Shown here: positions 55,601 to 64,000 of the stretch, piece after piece
Numbering within the stretch: position 1 is the stretch's first letter
Layout of the letters: each line of letters begins with the position of its first letter
The notes under the pieces: model-generated
What the model was told of the DNA's origin: nothing
What the model saw: only the letters and a program-made list of their open reading frames with translations
Database searches by the model: none
Source: Rhodoferax sp.
GTDB lineage: Bacteria > Pseudomonadota > Gammaproteobacteria > Burkholderiales > Burkholderiaceae_C
DNA length: 64,000 bases
Assembly: GCF_028714215.1 (NCBI RefSeq)
Contig: NZ_JAQTMS010000007.1
Location: 1-64,000 of the forward strand
Direction of reading: 5' to 3'
Position numbers and translations under genes: made by a program

Positions 55601-56248
55601 ATGCAGGAAACTGACAGAAATCGGGAGCTTGTCTCGGCGCTGGCCGACGGGCAGTTACGTGGCGAAGAGTTCGTCAGCACGGTCGAGTGGCTAGGTCAGG
55701 ATGAAGAGGCCCGTTTAAGCTGGCAAGCCTATCACCTGGTGGGTGATGTGCTGCGGTCTGGGGAAACGATGGCCAGCGCGCGTGATGCGGCTTTCTTGCG
55801 TGGTCTGAAGCATCGTTTGCGGTACGAGCTGCCGCTTGCCCCCAATCTTGAGGCGGCCAATGGAGTGGCTGCCTATCCCCTGTCGGCTGACGCCGCTGCC
55901 CTGAAGCGTGCGGAGCACAGAGTGGCAAACGATGCCAGTTCCCGCTGGAAGTTGCTGGCCGGGGTGGCGTCACTAGTGGCCGTGGCGGTTATCGGGTGGC
56001 AGGTAGCGGGTGGCTTTGACGATCGGCGCGGCACGCCACAACTGGCCCAGGTGCCCATGCAGTCCGGCCAGCCCGAAGTCGCGTTGCCGCAGACCTTGAC
56101 GGCGCAGGGAGAGCCGGCGCAGGTCATGCTGCGTGATCCGCAGCTGGATGCCTTGTTGGCGGCGCATCGGCAGTCTGCCGGCACCTCGGCACTTCAGATG
56201 TCGGCCGGTTTTCTGCGCAATGCCACGTTTGAGGGAGCAAGCCGTTGA
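55601..56248 (+). CDS. rseA: Anti-sigma factor RseA/MucA-like
   Basis: A 215-residue single-pass membrane protein. The N-terminal RseA domain (RELVSALADGQLRGEEF and WQAYHLVGDVLR) binds sigma-E in the cytoplasm; the transmembrane segment is near residue 116 (LLAGVASLVAVAVIGWQ), and the periplasmic tail should bind RseB and be cleaved on stress. GGAAAG supports ATG 55601; ATG at 55574 is an alternative. It overlaps rseB by TTGA. Confidence 0.9.
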   Translation: MQETDRNRELVSALADGQLRGEEFVSTVEWLGQDEEARLSWQAYHLVGDVLRSGETMASARDAAFLRGLKHRLRYELPLAPNLEAANGVAAYPLSADAAALKRAEHRVANDASSRWKLLAGVASLVAVAVIGWQVAGGFDDRRGTPQLAQVPMQSGQPEVALPQTLTAQGEPAQVMLRDPQLDALLAAHRQSAGTSALQMSAGFLRNATFEGASR

Positions 56249-57294
56249 GACTGCCCGAGGCCTTCGCGAGCAAGCTGTTTGTCGGTTTCGCCCTGGGGGC
56301 GCTGACCGTGGTTTTGAGTCCATCGGTGAGGGCACAAGCCAGATCGTCAGCCGGGGCCGGCGCAGTCATTGACGGCACGCTGGCGGATCGCAGCGTGAAC
56401 CAGTGGTTGGTGCGCATGCACGAGGCGTCGCGCCGACGTGCTTACGTGGGTACTTTCGTGGTGTCGGCGGGAGGCAATCTGTCGAGTTCCCGCATTTGGC
56501 ATGTCTGTGACGGCGAGCAACAGATGGAACGGGTCGAGTCGCTCACCGGCGCGCCACGCTCCACTTTCCGACTCAACGATCAGGTAATGACCTTTTTATC
56601 CGAGAGTCGGGTGGTGGTGGCCGAAAAACGCGAATCGCTGGCGCCGTTTCCGAATTTTCTGCAGTCAAACGAGGCGTCGGTGGCGGAGTTTTACCTCGTC
56701 AAAGCGTTCGGTACGGAACGTGTCGCAGGCTTTCAGGCAGATGTGTTGCAACTGCGGCCCAAAGACAATCTACGCTTTGGCTACCGGGTCTGGACCGAAA
56801 AAAAAACCGGCTTGGTGGTCAAGTTGCAGACCCTGGACGCGGACGGGCAAGTGCTGGAGCAGGCCGCGTTTTCGGAGTTGCAGCTTGACGCGCCGGTCAG
56901 CATGCTGAACCTGACCCAGATGATGGCCAAGACCGACGGCTATCAGCTGGAGAAGCCCGAAATCGTGAAAACAGTTGCTGCCGGGGAGGGTTGGGTTCTC
57001 CGGAATGCGGTGCCCGGCTTCAAGCCGATGAGTTGCTACAAGCGGGCCGTTGCCGCCACCGGCGAAGCCCGCCACGAGAACACTTTGCAATGGATTTTCT
57101 CTGATGGACTGGCGTCGGTATCCCTTTTCGTCGAGAGCTTTGATCCCCGGCGCCATGGGCAGCCAGGCGCATTGGCAATTGGCGCCACCCACACCCTGAC
57201 GCGGCGCATGGGGGACTGGTGGCTGACGGTGATCGGGGAAGTGCCAGCGCAAACCTTGCTGGCTTTCGCCCAGGGTCTTGAGCGCATCAAATGA
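56245..57294 (+). CDS. rseB: Periplasmic stress regulator RseB/MucB-like
   Basis: A 349-residue periplasmic protein with a Sec signal peptide ending near SVRAQA. The MucB/RseB lipoprotein-like domain begins with VNQWLVRMHEASRRRAYVGTFVV, in pieces, and LSSSRIWHVCDG; the C-terminal domain contains MGDWWLTVIGEVP. It senses mislocalised outer-membrane material and protects RseA from proteolysis. TTG start at 56245 is embedded in the rseA stop. Confidence 0.9.
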   Translation: MRLPEAFASKLFVGFALGALTVVLSPSVRAQARSSAGAGAVIDGTLADRSVNQWLVRMHEASRRRAYVGTFVVSAGGNLSSSRIWHVCDGEQQMERVESLTGAPRSTFRLNDQVMTFLSESRVVVAEKRESLAPFPNFLQSNEASVAEFYLVKAFGTERVAGFQADVLQLRPKDNLRFGYRVWTEKKTGLVVKLQTLDADGQVLEQAAFSELQLDAPVSMLNLTQMMAKTDGYQLEKPEIVKTVAAGEGWVLRNAVPGFKPMSCYKRAVAATGEARHENTLQWIFSDGLASVSLFVESFDPRRHGQPGALAIGATHTLTRRMGDWWLTVIGEVPAQTLLAFAQGLERIK

Positions 57295-57347
57295 AACCTT
57301 ATGTTCTGAATTGGTTTTGCATTTATTTTTTTATGGAAAGGTCGAAG

Positions 57348-58814
57348 ATGATTCAACTCGATTGGAAGCAAGTTCGTAGCAGTGTTCTCGCGGGCGCCTT
57401 GGCCATAACGGCAGCGGTCGCCTTGTTGCCGCCGGCACCGGCGCTGGCCCAGACGCGTACCTTGCCGGACTTTACGGATCTGGTGGAGCAGGTTGGTCCT
57501 TCGGTGGTGAATATCCGCACGCTTGAAAAAGTGTCTCCCAGGGGCGGACCCGACGGTGCCGGACAGGATGAGATGTTCGAGTTCTTCCGTCGTTTTGGCT
57601 TGCCGATTCCGAATATGCCGCGCCAGTCGCCGCATCCGAGGCGGTCGCCGCCGCAAGAGGAAGATCAGCCGCGTGGCGTCGGCTCCGGTTTCGTGCTCTC
57701 GCCGGACGGTCTCATCATGACCAACGCGCACGTTGTCGATGGCGCCGATGAAGTGATGGTGACCCTGACCGACAAGCGCGAGTTCAAAGCCAAGATCGTG
57801 GGTGCCGACAAGCGCAGCGATATTGCGCTGGTCAAGATCGAAGCCACCGGCCTACCGGCGGTCAAGGTCGGTGACGTCAGTCGGCTCAAGGTTGGCGAAT
57901 GGGTCATGGCCATCGGCTCTCCATTCGGTCTGGAAAACACTGTGACGGCCGGCATCGTGAGTGCCAAGCAGCGCGACACCGGCGACTACCTGCCTTTCAT
58001 CCAGACTGACGTGGCGATCAACCCCGGCAACTCGGGCGGTCCCTTGATCAATATGCGAGGCGAAGTGGTGGGTGTCAACAGCCAGATCTATTCCCGCTCC
58101 GGCGGCTCCATGGGCATCTCTTTTGCCATTCCGATGGACGAGGCGGTTCGCGTCAGTGAACAGCTGCGGGCAACCGGCCGTGTGTCGCGCGGGCGTATCG
58201 GTGTGCAGATCGATCAGGTCACCAAGGAGGTGGCGGAATCGATTGGACTTGGCAAGCCGCAAGGTGCGCTGGTGCGCGCTGTCGAGGCCGGCTCGCCGGC
58301 TGAGAAAGCAGGCGTTGAAGCCGGTGACATCATCATCAAGTTTGAAGGAAAAGTGGTCGAGAAGTCCAGCGATCTGCCGCGCATGGTGGGTGGAACCAAG
58401 CCCGGTACCCGCAGTTCGCTGACCGTGTTTCGGCGTGGCGGCGCCAAGGAACTGCTGGTCACCATCGCCGAGATTGATGCCGACAAGCCGGTCAAGAAGG
58501 CGGCCGACAAGGAAGATAAACCCAAGGCTTCAAGCGCCGGGCAATTGCTGGGCCTGGCTGTCAGCGAGTTGACCGAAGCGCTCAAGAAAGAGCTCAAGAT
58601 CAAGGGTGGCGTGAAGGTCGACGCCGCTACCGACGCCGCGGCTCGCGCCGGTTTGCGCGAAGGCGACGTGATCACTCAGATCGGCAACCTGGAGCTTTCC
58701 AATGTCAGGGAGTTTGAATCGGCGGTCTCAAAACTCGACAAAAACAAAGCCGTCAACGTGTTGTTCCGGCGTGGAGAATGGGCCCAATATGCGGTGATCA
58801 GGCCGACCCGCTAA
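57348..58814 (+). CDS. mucD: DegP/MucD-type periplasmic serine protease
   Basis: A 488-residue HtrA protease. A Sec signal peptide ends at ALAQ. The triad is His in TNAHVVDG, Asp in SDIALVKI and Ser in GNSGGPL; two PDZ domains follow (about residues 265-355 and 385-485). It degrades misfolded envelope proteins and is the usual last gene of the rpoE-rseA-rseB cluster. ATG 57348 follows AAAGG by six bases; upstream in-frame ATGs lack such a site. A terminator lies 50 bases downstream. Confidence 0.93.
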   Translation: MIQLDWKQVRSSVLAGALAITAAVALLPPAPALAQTRTLPDFTDLVEQVGPSVVNIRTLEKVSPRGGPDGAGQDEMFEFFRRFGLPIPNMPRQSPHPRRSPPQEEDQPRGVGSGFVLSPDGLIMTNAHVVDGADEVMVTLTDKREFKAKIVGADKRSDIALVKIEATGLPAVKVGDVSRLKVGEWVMAIGSPFGLENTVTAGIVSAKQRDTGDYLPFIQTDVAINPGNSGGPLINMRGEVVGVNSQIYSRSGGSMGISFAIPMDEAVRVSEQLRATGRVSRGRIGVQIDQVTKEVAESIGLGKPQGALVRAVEAGSPAEKAGVEAGDIIIKFEGKVVEKSSDLPRMVGGTKPGTRSSLTVFRRGGAKELLVTIAEIDADKPVKKAADKEDKPKASSAGQLLGLAVSELTEALKKELKIKGGVKVDAATDAAARAGLREGDVITQIGNLELSNVREFESAVSKLDKNKAVNVLFRRGEWAQYAVIRPTR

Positions 58815-58865
58815 ATGTCAAGCGGCGCCGAAAAACACTGAGTCCGACTCAGGATTGACCGTCAA

Positions 58866-58903
58866 GAGACAGGTAAAAAAATATATTTTTGCCTGTCTTT
58901 TTT
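58866..58903 (+). terminator. Intrinsic terminator after mucD
   Basis: GACAGG (58868-58873) pairs with CCTGTC (58892-58897), and the inner A-run pairs with a T-run; six T follow. It should end the rpoE operon. Confidence 0.88.
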
Positions 58904-59194
58904 GCTTTCTTAATGTGTGTGTCTACTAACTTTTAATCATGACACTTGTTGTTTTGGTTAGAATAGACAGTGTTCACCGAGGATTACCGGCATATTGAAG
59001 TCGTCGCAGTCCACGATACGAGATGATTTGGATCGATTCACAGGCGGTCCACAGTTCACCCACAAGTTGTCCAGATAGTCGTTCCCGAATTTTGTTAATA
59101 AGTTGTGTATAAATTTCTTGTTGCTGTACTGCAACGACTGGTCATCCAGGTTTTCGGGGCTGTACCTTGCCATCTTTTTGCCTACAATGAAGTT

Positions 59195-59259
59195 CCAACC
59201 TTCGCAGTTGCCAATGATTGTTGGTTCAGGGCGCGTCAGCATTCGACGCGCCCTTTTTT
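59195..59259 (+). ncRNA. Candidate small RNA upstream of lepA
   Basis: A transcript starting about seven bases after TACAAT (59183-59188) and ending at the terminator would be some 65 bases. It would contain a CCAAC/GTTGG stem followed by the terminator stem. The -35 region is poor. No known RNA family recognised. Confidence 0.3.
59229..59259 (+). terminator. Strong intrinsic terminator upstream of lepA
   Basis: Nine-base perfect stem GGGCGCGTC/GACGCGCCC with loop AGCATTC and six T. It ends only 46 bases before the lepA start and cannot serve mucD, whose own terminator lies 330 bases earlier, so some transcript must start between them. Confidence 0.88.
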
Positions 59260-59304
59260 CTTGGCCCTCCTCGTTTTAATTCAATCACTTAAGTGTTCTC
59301 GTTG

Positions 59305-61116
59305 ATGAATCACATCAGAAATTTTTCCATCATTGCGCACATTGATCATGGCAAATCGACACTTGCGGATCGTTTGATTCAGCGCTGCGGCGGCTTGCAG
59401 GAACGTGAGATGCAAGCGCAGGTGCTGGACTCAATGGATATCGAGAAAGAGCGTGGGATAACCATCAAGGCGCAGACTGCGGCGCTGCAATACAAGGCGC
59501 GCGATGGACAGATTTACAACCTCAATCTGATCGACACACCGGGGCACGTCGACTTCTCTTATGAGGTGAGCCGTTCACTCTCTGCCTGCGAAGGCGCTTT
59601 GCTGGTGGTCGACGCCAGCCAGGGTGTGGAGGCGCAAACGGTGGCCAACTGCTACACCGCGCTCGAGTTGGGTGTCGAGGTGGTGCCGGTTTTGAACAAG
59701 ATGGATTTGCCCAACGCGGATCCGGATAACGCCAAAGTTGAAATCGAAGATGTGATCGGCATCGATGCCACGCACGCGATTGCCTGCTCGGCCAAGACCG
59801 GCATGGGTATCGATGACATCCTGGAAGCCGTGGTGGCCAGAATACCCGCGCCCAGGGGCAACCCCGCGGGGCCACTGCGTGCCATGATCGTCGATAGCTG
59901 GTTCGACAATTACGTTGGCGTCGTGATGCTGGTGCGTGTCGTTGATGGGCGCCTGGCCAAGGGAGAGCGCATCAAGTTGATGGCCACCGATACGACCTAC
60001 AACGCCGACGGCCTGGGCGTGTTCACGCCCGCCAACGAGTCGCGCGAAGCCCTCGAAGCCGGGGAGGTCGGCTACATCATTGCCGGCATTCGCGAATTGC
60101 AGGCGGCCAAGGTGGGGGACACCATCACCTTGATCAAACCCGGCACCGGTGGTGCCGCGTTCACGGCGACCGAGCCGCTGCCCGGTTTCAAGGAAATCCA
60201 GCCGCAGGTGTTTGCCGGTCTGTATCCGACCGAGGCGAATCAGTACGAAGGCCTGCGCGACAGCCTGGAGAAGCTCAAGCTCAACGATTCATCGTTGCAG
60301 TATGTGCCCGAGGTGTCGCAGGCCTTGGGTTTTGGTTTCCGCTGCGGCTTCCTGGGTTTGTTGCACATGGAGATTGTCCAGGAGCGTCTGGAGCGCGAGT
60401 TCGACCAGGACCTGATTACCACGGCGCCCAGCGTGGAGTACCAGGTCGTGCAGGTCGACGGCACCGTGAAGATGGTCGAGAACCCGTCCAAGATGCCGGA
60501 CCAGGGCCGTCTTGATGAAGTGCGCGAGCCCATCGTCACGGTCCATCTGTACATGCCGCAAGACTATGTCGGCGCGGTCATGACCCTGGCCAACCAGAAG
60601 CGTGGCGTGCAGATGAACATGGCGTACCACGGCCGCCAGGTGATGCTGACCTACGAGATGCCGCTGGCCGAAATCGTGATGGACTTCTTTGACAAGTTGA
60701 AATCGGTCTCGCGCGGCTATGCGTCCATGGATTACGAGTTCAAGGAATACCGCACGGCGGATGTCGTGAAGGTGGATATTTTGCTGAACGGAGAAAAAGT
60801 GGATGCCTTGTCGATCATCGTTCACCGTTCGCAGGCGCAATACCGCGGGCGGGCCGTGGTTGCCAAGATGCGCGAGATCATTTCCCGCCAGATGTACGAC
60901 GTTGCGATTCAAGCGGCCATCGGCGCCAACATCATCGCCCGTGAGACAATCAAAGCGCTGCGCAAAAACGTCATCGCCAAGTGCTATGGCGGCGACATTA
61001 CGCGTAAACGCAAGCTGCTGGACAAGCAAAAACAAGGCAAGAAGCGCATGAAACAAATTGGTTCGGTTGAAGTGCCGCAAGAGGCATTCTTGGCAATTTT
61101 GCAGGTGGAAGACTGA
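59305..61116 (+). CDS. lepA: Elongation factor 4
   Basis: A 603-residue translational GTPase. G motifs: [24 protein letters not shown] and [28 protein letters not shown] and the C-terminal [20 protein letters not shown] are LepA-specific. It binds ribosomes and helps when elongation or initiation is impaired. Start ATG 59305 ([16 protein letters not shown]). It overlaps lepB by one base; lepA-lepB is a conserved pair. Confidence 0.97.
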   Translation: MNHIRNFSIIAHIDHGKSTLADRLIQRCGGLQEREMQAQVLDSMDIEKERGITIKAQTAALQYKARDGQIYNLNLIDTPGHVDFSYEVSRSLSACEGALLVVDASQGVEAQTVANCYTALELGVEVVPVLNKMDLPNADPDNAKVEIEDVIGIDATHAIACSAKTGMGIDDILEAVVARIPAPRGNPAGPLRAMIVDSWFDNYVGVVMLVRVVDGRLAKGERIKLMATDTTYNADGLGVFTPANESREALEAGEVGYIIAGIRELQAAKVGDTITLIKPGTGGAAFTATEPLPGFKEIQPQVFAGLYPTEANQYEGLRDSLEKLKLNDSSLQYVPEVSQALGFGFRCGFLGLLHMEIVQERLEREFDQDLITTAPSVEYQVVQVDGTVKMVENPSKMPDQGRLDEVREPIVTVHLYMPQDYVGAVMTLANQKRGVQMNMAYHGRQVMLTYEMPLAEIVMDFFDKLKSVSRGYASMDYEFKEYRTADVVKVDILLNGEKVDALSIIVHRSQAQYRGRAVVAKMREIISRQMYDVAIQAAIGANIIARETIKALRKNVIAKCYGGDITRKRKLLDKQKQGKKRMKQIGSVEVPQEAFLAILQVED

Positions 61117-62081
61117 TGCAAGTTCTGACCTCTCTCATTCTGGCAGCCTTCGCCGGCTATATCGGTGCCTGGTATTTTGGCGTGGTCGAAGGCAACTTCG
61201 CGCTCCTGTTATTTTTGGCAAGCGTTGTAACCGGTATTTACTGGTTTCTGGAACGCTTTTACTTCTTGCCGGGACGTCAAAAAGCCGCCGCGCTGCTTGA
61301 ATCGCAGACGCTGGAGCGCCGGCAAGAACTGGGCAAGATGGGCATCAGCCAGGTCGATGACAATGTCGCCGACGCCAGGGCGCGCATTCTGGCACAGCCC
61401 TGGTGGCTGGACTGGACCGCCGGCCTGTTTCCGGTCATCGTTGCCGTGTTTTTTCTGCGCTCGTTTCTGGTTGAACCCTTCAAGATTCCCTCCGGCTCCA
61501 TGATTCCCACGCTGCTGGTGGGCGATCTGATTCTGGTCAACAAGTTTCACTATGGCCTGCGCTTGCCAGTGATCAACACCAAGATCACCGAAGGCAACAA
61601 GCCCCAGCGCGGCGACGTGATGGTATTCCGCTACCCGCCCAAACCCAGCCTGGATTACATCAAGCGGGTGGTCGGCACACCCGGTGACGAAGTAGCCTAC
61701 CTCAACAAGCGCCTGACCATCAATGGCAAGGCAATCGAGACGGTGGCGGTTCCGGAGTTCTTTGATGAAGACGTGATGCGCTACTTCAAACAGTATCAGG
61801 AGACTTTGGGCCAGCACAAGCATCGCCTGCTCAACGACGATGACCGTCCGGCCTTTGTTCCGGGCGCGGACGACTTTGTTTTCAAGCAAAACTGCCGCTA
61901 TAGTATTGAAGGCGTGGTGTGCAAGGTGCCCGAAGGTCACTACTTCATGATGGGCGATAACCGCGATAATTCGCTGGACTCTCGCTATTGGGGTTTTGTG
62001 CCGGACAAAAACATTGTTGGCAAGGCTTTCTGGGTCTGGATGAACTTCAGCAACTTGAAGCGCATCGGGTCTTTCGATTGA
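61116..62081 (+). CDS. lepB: Signal peptidase I
   Basis: A 321-residue inner-membrane protease that removes Sec signal peptides. Two N-terminal hydrophobic segments are followed by a third near residue 110. Catalytic serine is in PSGSMIPTLLVGD near residue 128 and lysine in DYIKRVVGTPGDEV near 185; GDNRDNSLDSRYWGFV is the third family box. Confidence 0.96.
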   Translation: MQVLTSLILAAFAGYIGAWYFGVVEGNFALLLFLASVVTGIYWFLERFYFLPGRQKAAALLESQTLERRQELGKMGISQVDDNVADARARILAQPWWLDWTAGLFPVIVAVFFLRSFLVEPFKIPSGSMIPTLLVGDLILVNKFHYGLRLPVINTKITEGNKPQRGDVMVFRYPPKPSLDYIKRVVGTPGDEVAYLNKRLTINGKAIETVAVPEFFDEDVMRYFKQYQETLGQHKHRLLNDDDRPAFVPGADDFVFKQNCRYSIEGVVCKVPEGHYFMMGDNRDNSLDSRYWGFVPDKNIVGKAFWVWMNFSNLKRIGSFD

Positions 62082-62169
62082 AGTTGCTATGCGATTGGGA
62101 AACTTTGTGGGACAAATGGTGGCACCGTCGCGCGGGCAGCCACTGTCTCTCGACTGATTTGGAGAATGT

Positions 62170-62523
62170 ATGACGATTCAGTTCAGGTCCAGGCAGCGTG
62201 GCTTGTCTTTTTTGGGGCTTTTGGTGATCGGCGGTTTGCTGGCGGTGAGCGGCGTCATCATCGCGGAAATTGTGCCCACGGCGATTGAATACCAGGCGAT
62301 TCTCAAAGCCGCTGACAAGGCCAAGGAAGGTACCTCGGTGGCTGAAGTGCGCAGTATTTTTGACAAGGCGGCCGCTGTCGACAACATCAAATCCATTACC
62401 GGCAGAGATATCGAGGTGACCAAGGAAAACGACAAAATCGTCGTCAATTTCGCCTATCAGCGCGAAATTCACTTGGCCGGTCCCGGGTACCTGACTCTCA
62501 AATACAGCGGACGCTCGAAATAG
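62170..62523 (+). CDS. DUF4845 membrane protein
   Basis: A 117-residue protein with a basic N-terminus (RSRQRGLSFLG), one transmembrane segment and a short periplasmic domain (KAADKAKEGTSVAEVRSIFDKAA, in pieces). The type IV pilin-like start is typical of DUF4845. Function unknown, but it is found between lepB and rnc across betaproteobacteria. GGAG lies six bases before the ATG. Confidence 0.88.
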   Translation: MTIQFRSRQRGLSFLGLLVIGGLLAVSGVIIAEIVPTAIEYQAILKAADKAKEGTSVAEVRSIFDKAAAVDNIKSITGRDIEVTKENDKIVVNFAYQREIHLAGPGYLTLKYSGRSK

Positions 62524-62548
62524 TGCGCCCCGGCAGAGGTATGGGCAC

Positions 62549-63235
62549 GTGAAGGACGGTCTGGCGGCGCTGCAAGGCCGTTTGCAGCATGAATTTTCGA
62601 ATCCCGGTCTGTTGACCCGCGCGGTGACGCACCGCAGTTTCTCGCAGGATCACAACGAGCGCCTGGAGTTCCTGGGTGATTCGGTGTTGAACCTGGCGGT
62701 GGCCGACTTGCTTTTTCAGCGCCTGAGCGCGCTGCCCGAGGGTGATTTGTCGCGGGTCCGTGCCAACCTTGTGAAGCAGGACACGCTGCATCTGCTGGCG
62801 CTTGAGTTGGGTTTGCCCGAGGTCATTCGTCTGGGCGAAGGCGAGGCCCGCTCAGGTGGTCAAAAAAGACCTTCCATTCTGGCCGACGGCCTGGAGGCCA
62901 TCATCGGCGCAGTCTATCTGGACGCCGGTTTTGCAGCAGCGCAAAACCTGGTTCATCGTCTCTTCAAAGCCGTCGAAATCAATCCGGAGATGCCGGCTAT
63001 CGGCAAGGACCCGAAGACCGAGCTGCAGGAGTGGCTGCAGGCGCGCAAAATGAGCTTGCCGCTGTACCGGGTGATTGGCACGCTGGGGGCGGCGCACAAG
63101 CAGACATTTGATGTCGAATGCGAGATTCTGGAGCTCAATTTTTCGGAGCGCGGGATTGGTGGTTCGCGCCGTGCGGGCGAGCAAGCCGCGGCAAGTGCCA
63201 TGCTGCAAACCATCAAGGCCAAAGTCAAGACATGA
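62549..63235 (+). CDS. rnc: Ribonuclease III
   Basis: A 228-residue double-strand RNA endonuclease. The signature ERLEFLGDSVLNL carries metal-binding Glu and Asp, and a second acidic site is in ADGLEAIIGAVYLDAG. The dsRNA-binding domain is at about residues 155-225 (DPKTELQEWLQ and GIGGSRRAGEQAAASAML). It starts with GTG at 62549. Processes rRNA precursors and regulates mRNAs; followed by era. Confidence 0.96.
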   Translation: MKDGLAALQGRLQHEFSNPGLLTRAVTHRSFSQDHNERLEFLGDSVLNLAVADLLFQRLSALPEGDLSRVRANLVKQDTLHLLALELGLPEVIRLGEGEARSGGQKRPSILADGLEAIIGAVYLDAGFAAAQNLVHRLFKAVEINPEMPAIGKDPKTELQEWLQARKMSLPLYRVIGTLGAAHKQTFDVECEILELNFSERGIGGSRRAGEQAAASAMLQTIKAKVKT

Positions 63236-63313
63236 GCCCCCCGTTTTTCATTTCGCACGGCGCACTGCCCTTGGGGACGCGCATTTTTCCTGGCAGCAAT
63301 CCGGCGACAAAAT

Positions 63314-64000
63314 ATGACTACTGAAAAAAAGACAACGGCTTCAGCGCAGGCGACCGGGCCGGAAGGGCAGAATGACCTGGAAAGCATGCTCAAAGACCTG
63401 CGTGGAGCGGCCCCGGCGGGGTCGCCCGTTGCCGGCCAGCGCTGTGGCCTGATCGCCATCGTCGGCAAACCCAATGTTGGCAAATCGACCTTGCTCAACG
63501 CCCTGGTGGGCCAGAAAATCAGCATCACTTCAAGCAAGGCGCAAACCACGCGGCACCGCATTACCGGTATCCACAGCCAGGGCGCCAGCCAGTTTGTGTT
63601 TGTCGACACGCCAGGATTTCAGACCCGCCACCAGAACGCACTGAACCGTTCGCTCAACAAAACGGTGCTCGGCGCGGTGGGCGATGTGGACCTGATCCTG
63701 TTTGTCGTGGAGGCCGGCATGTTCAACCAGGCCGATGCCAAGGTGCTGGACCTTTTGAGCAAGGATATTCCCACCCTGTTAGTGGCCAACAAGCTCGATC
63801 AGGTGACACGCCGGGCCGACATTGCGCCCTGGTTGCAGGAGATGCAGCAGCGCCGCGCCTTTGCCGAGTTCGTCCCGATGTCGGCCAAGAACGCCAAGGA
63901 CATTCAACGTCTGCTGGGCATTTGCGAGCGTTTCCTGCCGGAGCAGGCCTGGTGGTACGCCGAGGACGAGTTGACCGACCGCAGCGAGAAATTCCTGGCC
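63314..64000 (+). CDS. era: GTPase Era (truncated by window end)
   Basis: The visible 229 residues start with a 40-residue hydrophilic extension, then G1 [10 protein letters not shown]3 DTPGFQ, G4 NKLD and G5 SAKN. The KH RNA-binding domain lies beyond position 64000. Era helps assemble the 30S subunit and binds the 3' end of 16S rRNA. Position after rnc is the standard rnc-era order. No stop codon is seen inside the window. Confidence 0.95.
   Translation, partial: MTTEKKTTASAQATGPEGQNDLESMLKDLRGAAPAGSPVAGQRCGLIAIVGKPNVGKSTLLNALVGQKISITSSKAQTTRHRITGIHSQGASQFVFVDTPGFQTRHQNALNRSLNKTVLGAVGDVDLILFVVEAGMFNQADAKVLDLLSKDIPTLLVANKLDQVTRRADIAPWLQEMQQRRAFAEFVPMSAKNAKDIQRLLGICERFLPEQAWWYAEDELTDRSEKFLA

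Larger units (their letters stand above)
58904..59304. other. AT-rich intergenic region upstream of lepA
   Basis: About 400 bases, lower in GC than its surroundings. It holds one exact DnaA-box match (TGTGTATAA, 59104-59112, reverse orientation), a TACAAT -10-like box at 59183-59188 and a strong terminator at 59229-59259, so a small + strand transcript is possible. A 94-codon frame on the - strand (58958-59242) has no motif; it would need to start inside the terminator stem or at an internal ATG with a weak AGG, so it is not called. Confidence 0.5.

Noticed and set aside
59104-59112. Exact DnaA-box match TGTGTATAA in an AT-rich region, suggesting an origin.
   Set aside because: Only a single box is convincing, there are no dnaA/dnaN/gidA/parAB neighbours, and chance occurrence is likely.
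58958-59242. A 94-codon frame on the - strand before lepA.
   Set aside because: It would start within a terminator stem, has no clear ribosome-binding site and no recognisable motif.

Overview
The window is chromosomal DNA of a betaproteobacterium, most likely a member of Burkholderiales/Comamonadaceae (Rhodoferax/Polaromonas-like). This rests on the high GC content and on gene order: hemC-hemD-hemX-hemY beside ppc; yceD-rpmF-plsX-fabH-fabD-fabG-acpP-fabF; and rpoE-rseA-rseB-mucD-lepA-lepB-DUF4845-rnc-era. The genus is an inference. No rRNA, tRNA, insertion sequence, prophage or CRISPR array was seen. About 66 protein genes can be supported; era is cut by the right edge.

Region 1 (0.25-10.1 kb, + strand) is a tightly packed run centred on 4-hydroxybenzoyl-CoA reductase: a PaaK-family CoA ligase, hcrC, hcrA, hcrB, then a DUF2249 protein, a multi-spanning heme-copper-oxidase-like membrane protein, a hemerythrin-like protein, a tandem GNAT protein, XdhC and a MocA-like nucleotidyltransferase. 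The logic appears to be aromatic acid activation, reductive dehydroxylation by a molybdenum-flavin-FeS enzyme, and assembly of its cytosine-dinucleotide cofactor, with an embedded module of the kind seen in NO/low-oxygen gene sets.

Region 2 (10.2-24.2 kb) holds single genes (secreted adenosine deaminase, MAPEG protein, alpha/beta hydrolase, vapBC) and a second operon on the - strand. That operon encodes a PotABCD-type ABC importer, a three-subunit FAD/2Fe-2S amino-acid or opine dehydrogenase and RidA, with a divergent LysR regulator. EmrE-like, hisC and DUF1697 genes follow.

Region 3 (24.2-28.2 kb) is accessory: orphan secreted proteins, a lipoprotein, and a DUF433 antitoxin-like gene with a decayed toxin partner. 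Four copies of a short dispersed repeat lie in its intergenic gaps. argH follows, then a LytS/LytTR-type two-component pair and a lipoprotein with DUF1566-like and ricin-like parts (28.2-32.8 kb).

Region 4 (32.8-64 kb) is core genome: ppc, heme synthesis genes, rne with a long leader, rluC, a phosphatase, a Rieske protein, an S49 protease, an RsmI-like methylase, maf, the fatty-acid cluster, the sigma-E envelope-stress operon, lepA-lepB and rnc-era. Clear terminators lie after hemY, rpmF and mucD, and just before lepA; the last may end a small RNA.

Starts were chosen from ribosome-binding sites, overlaps and family N-termini. All family assignments come from reading motifs by eye, not from a database search.
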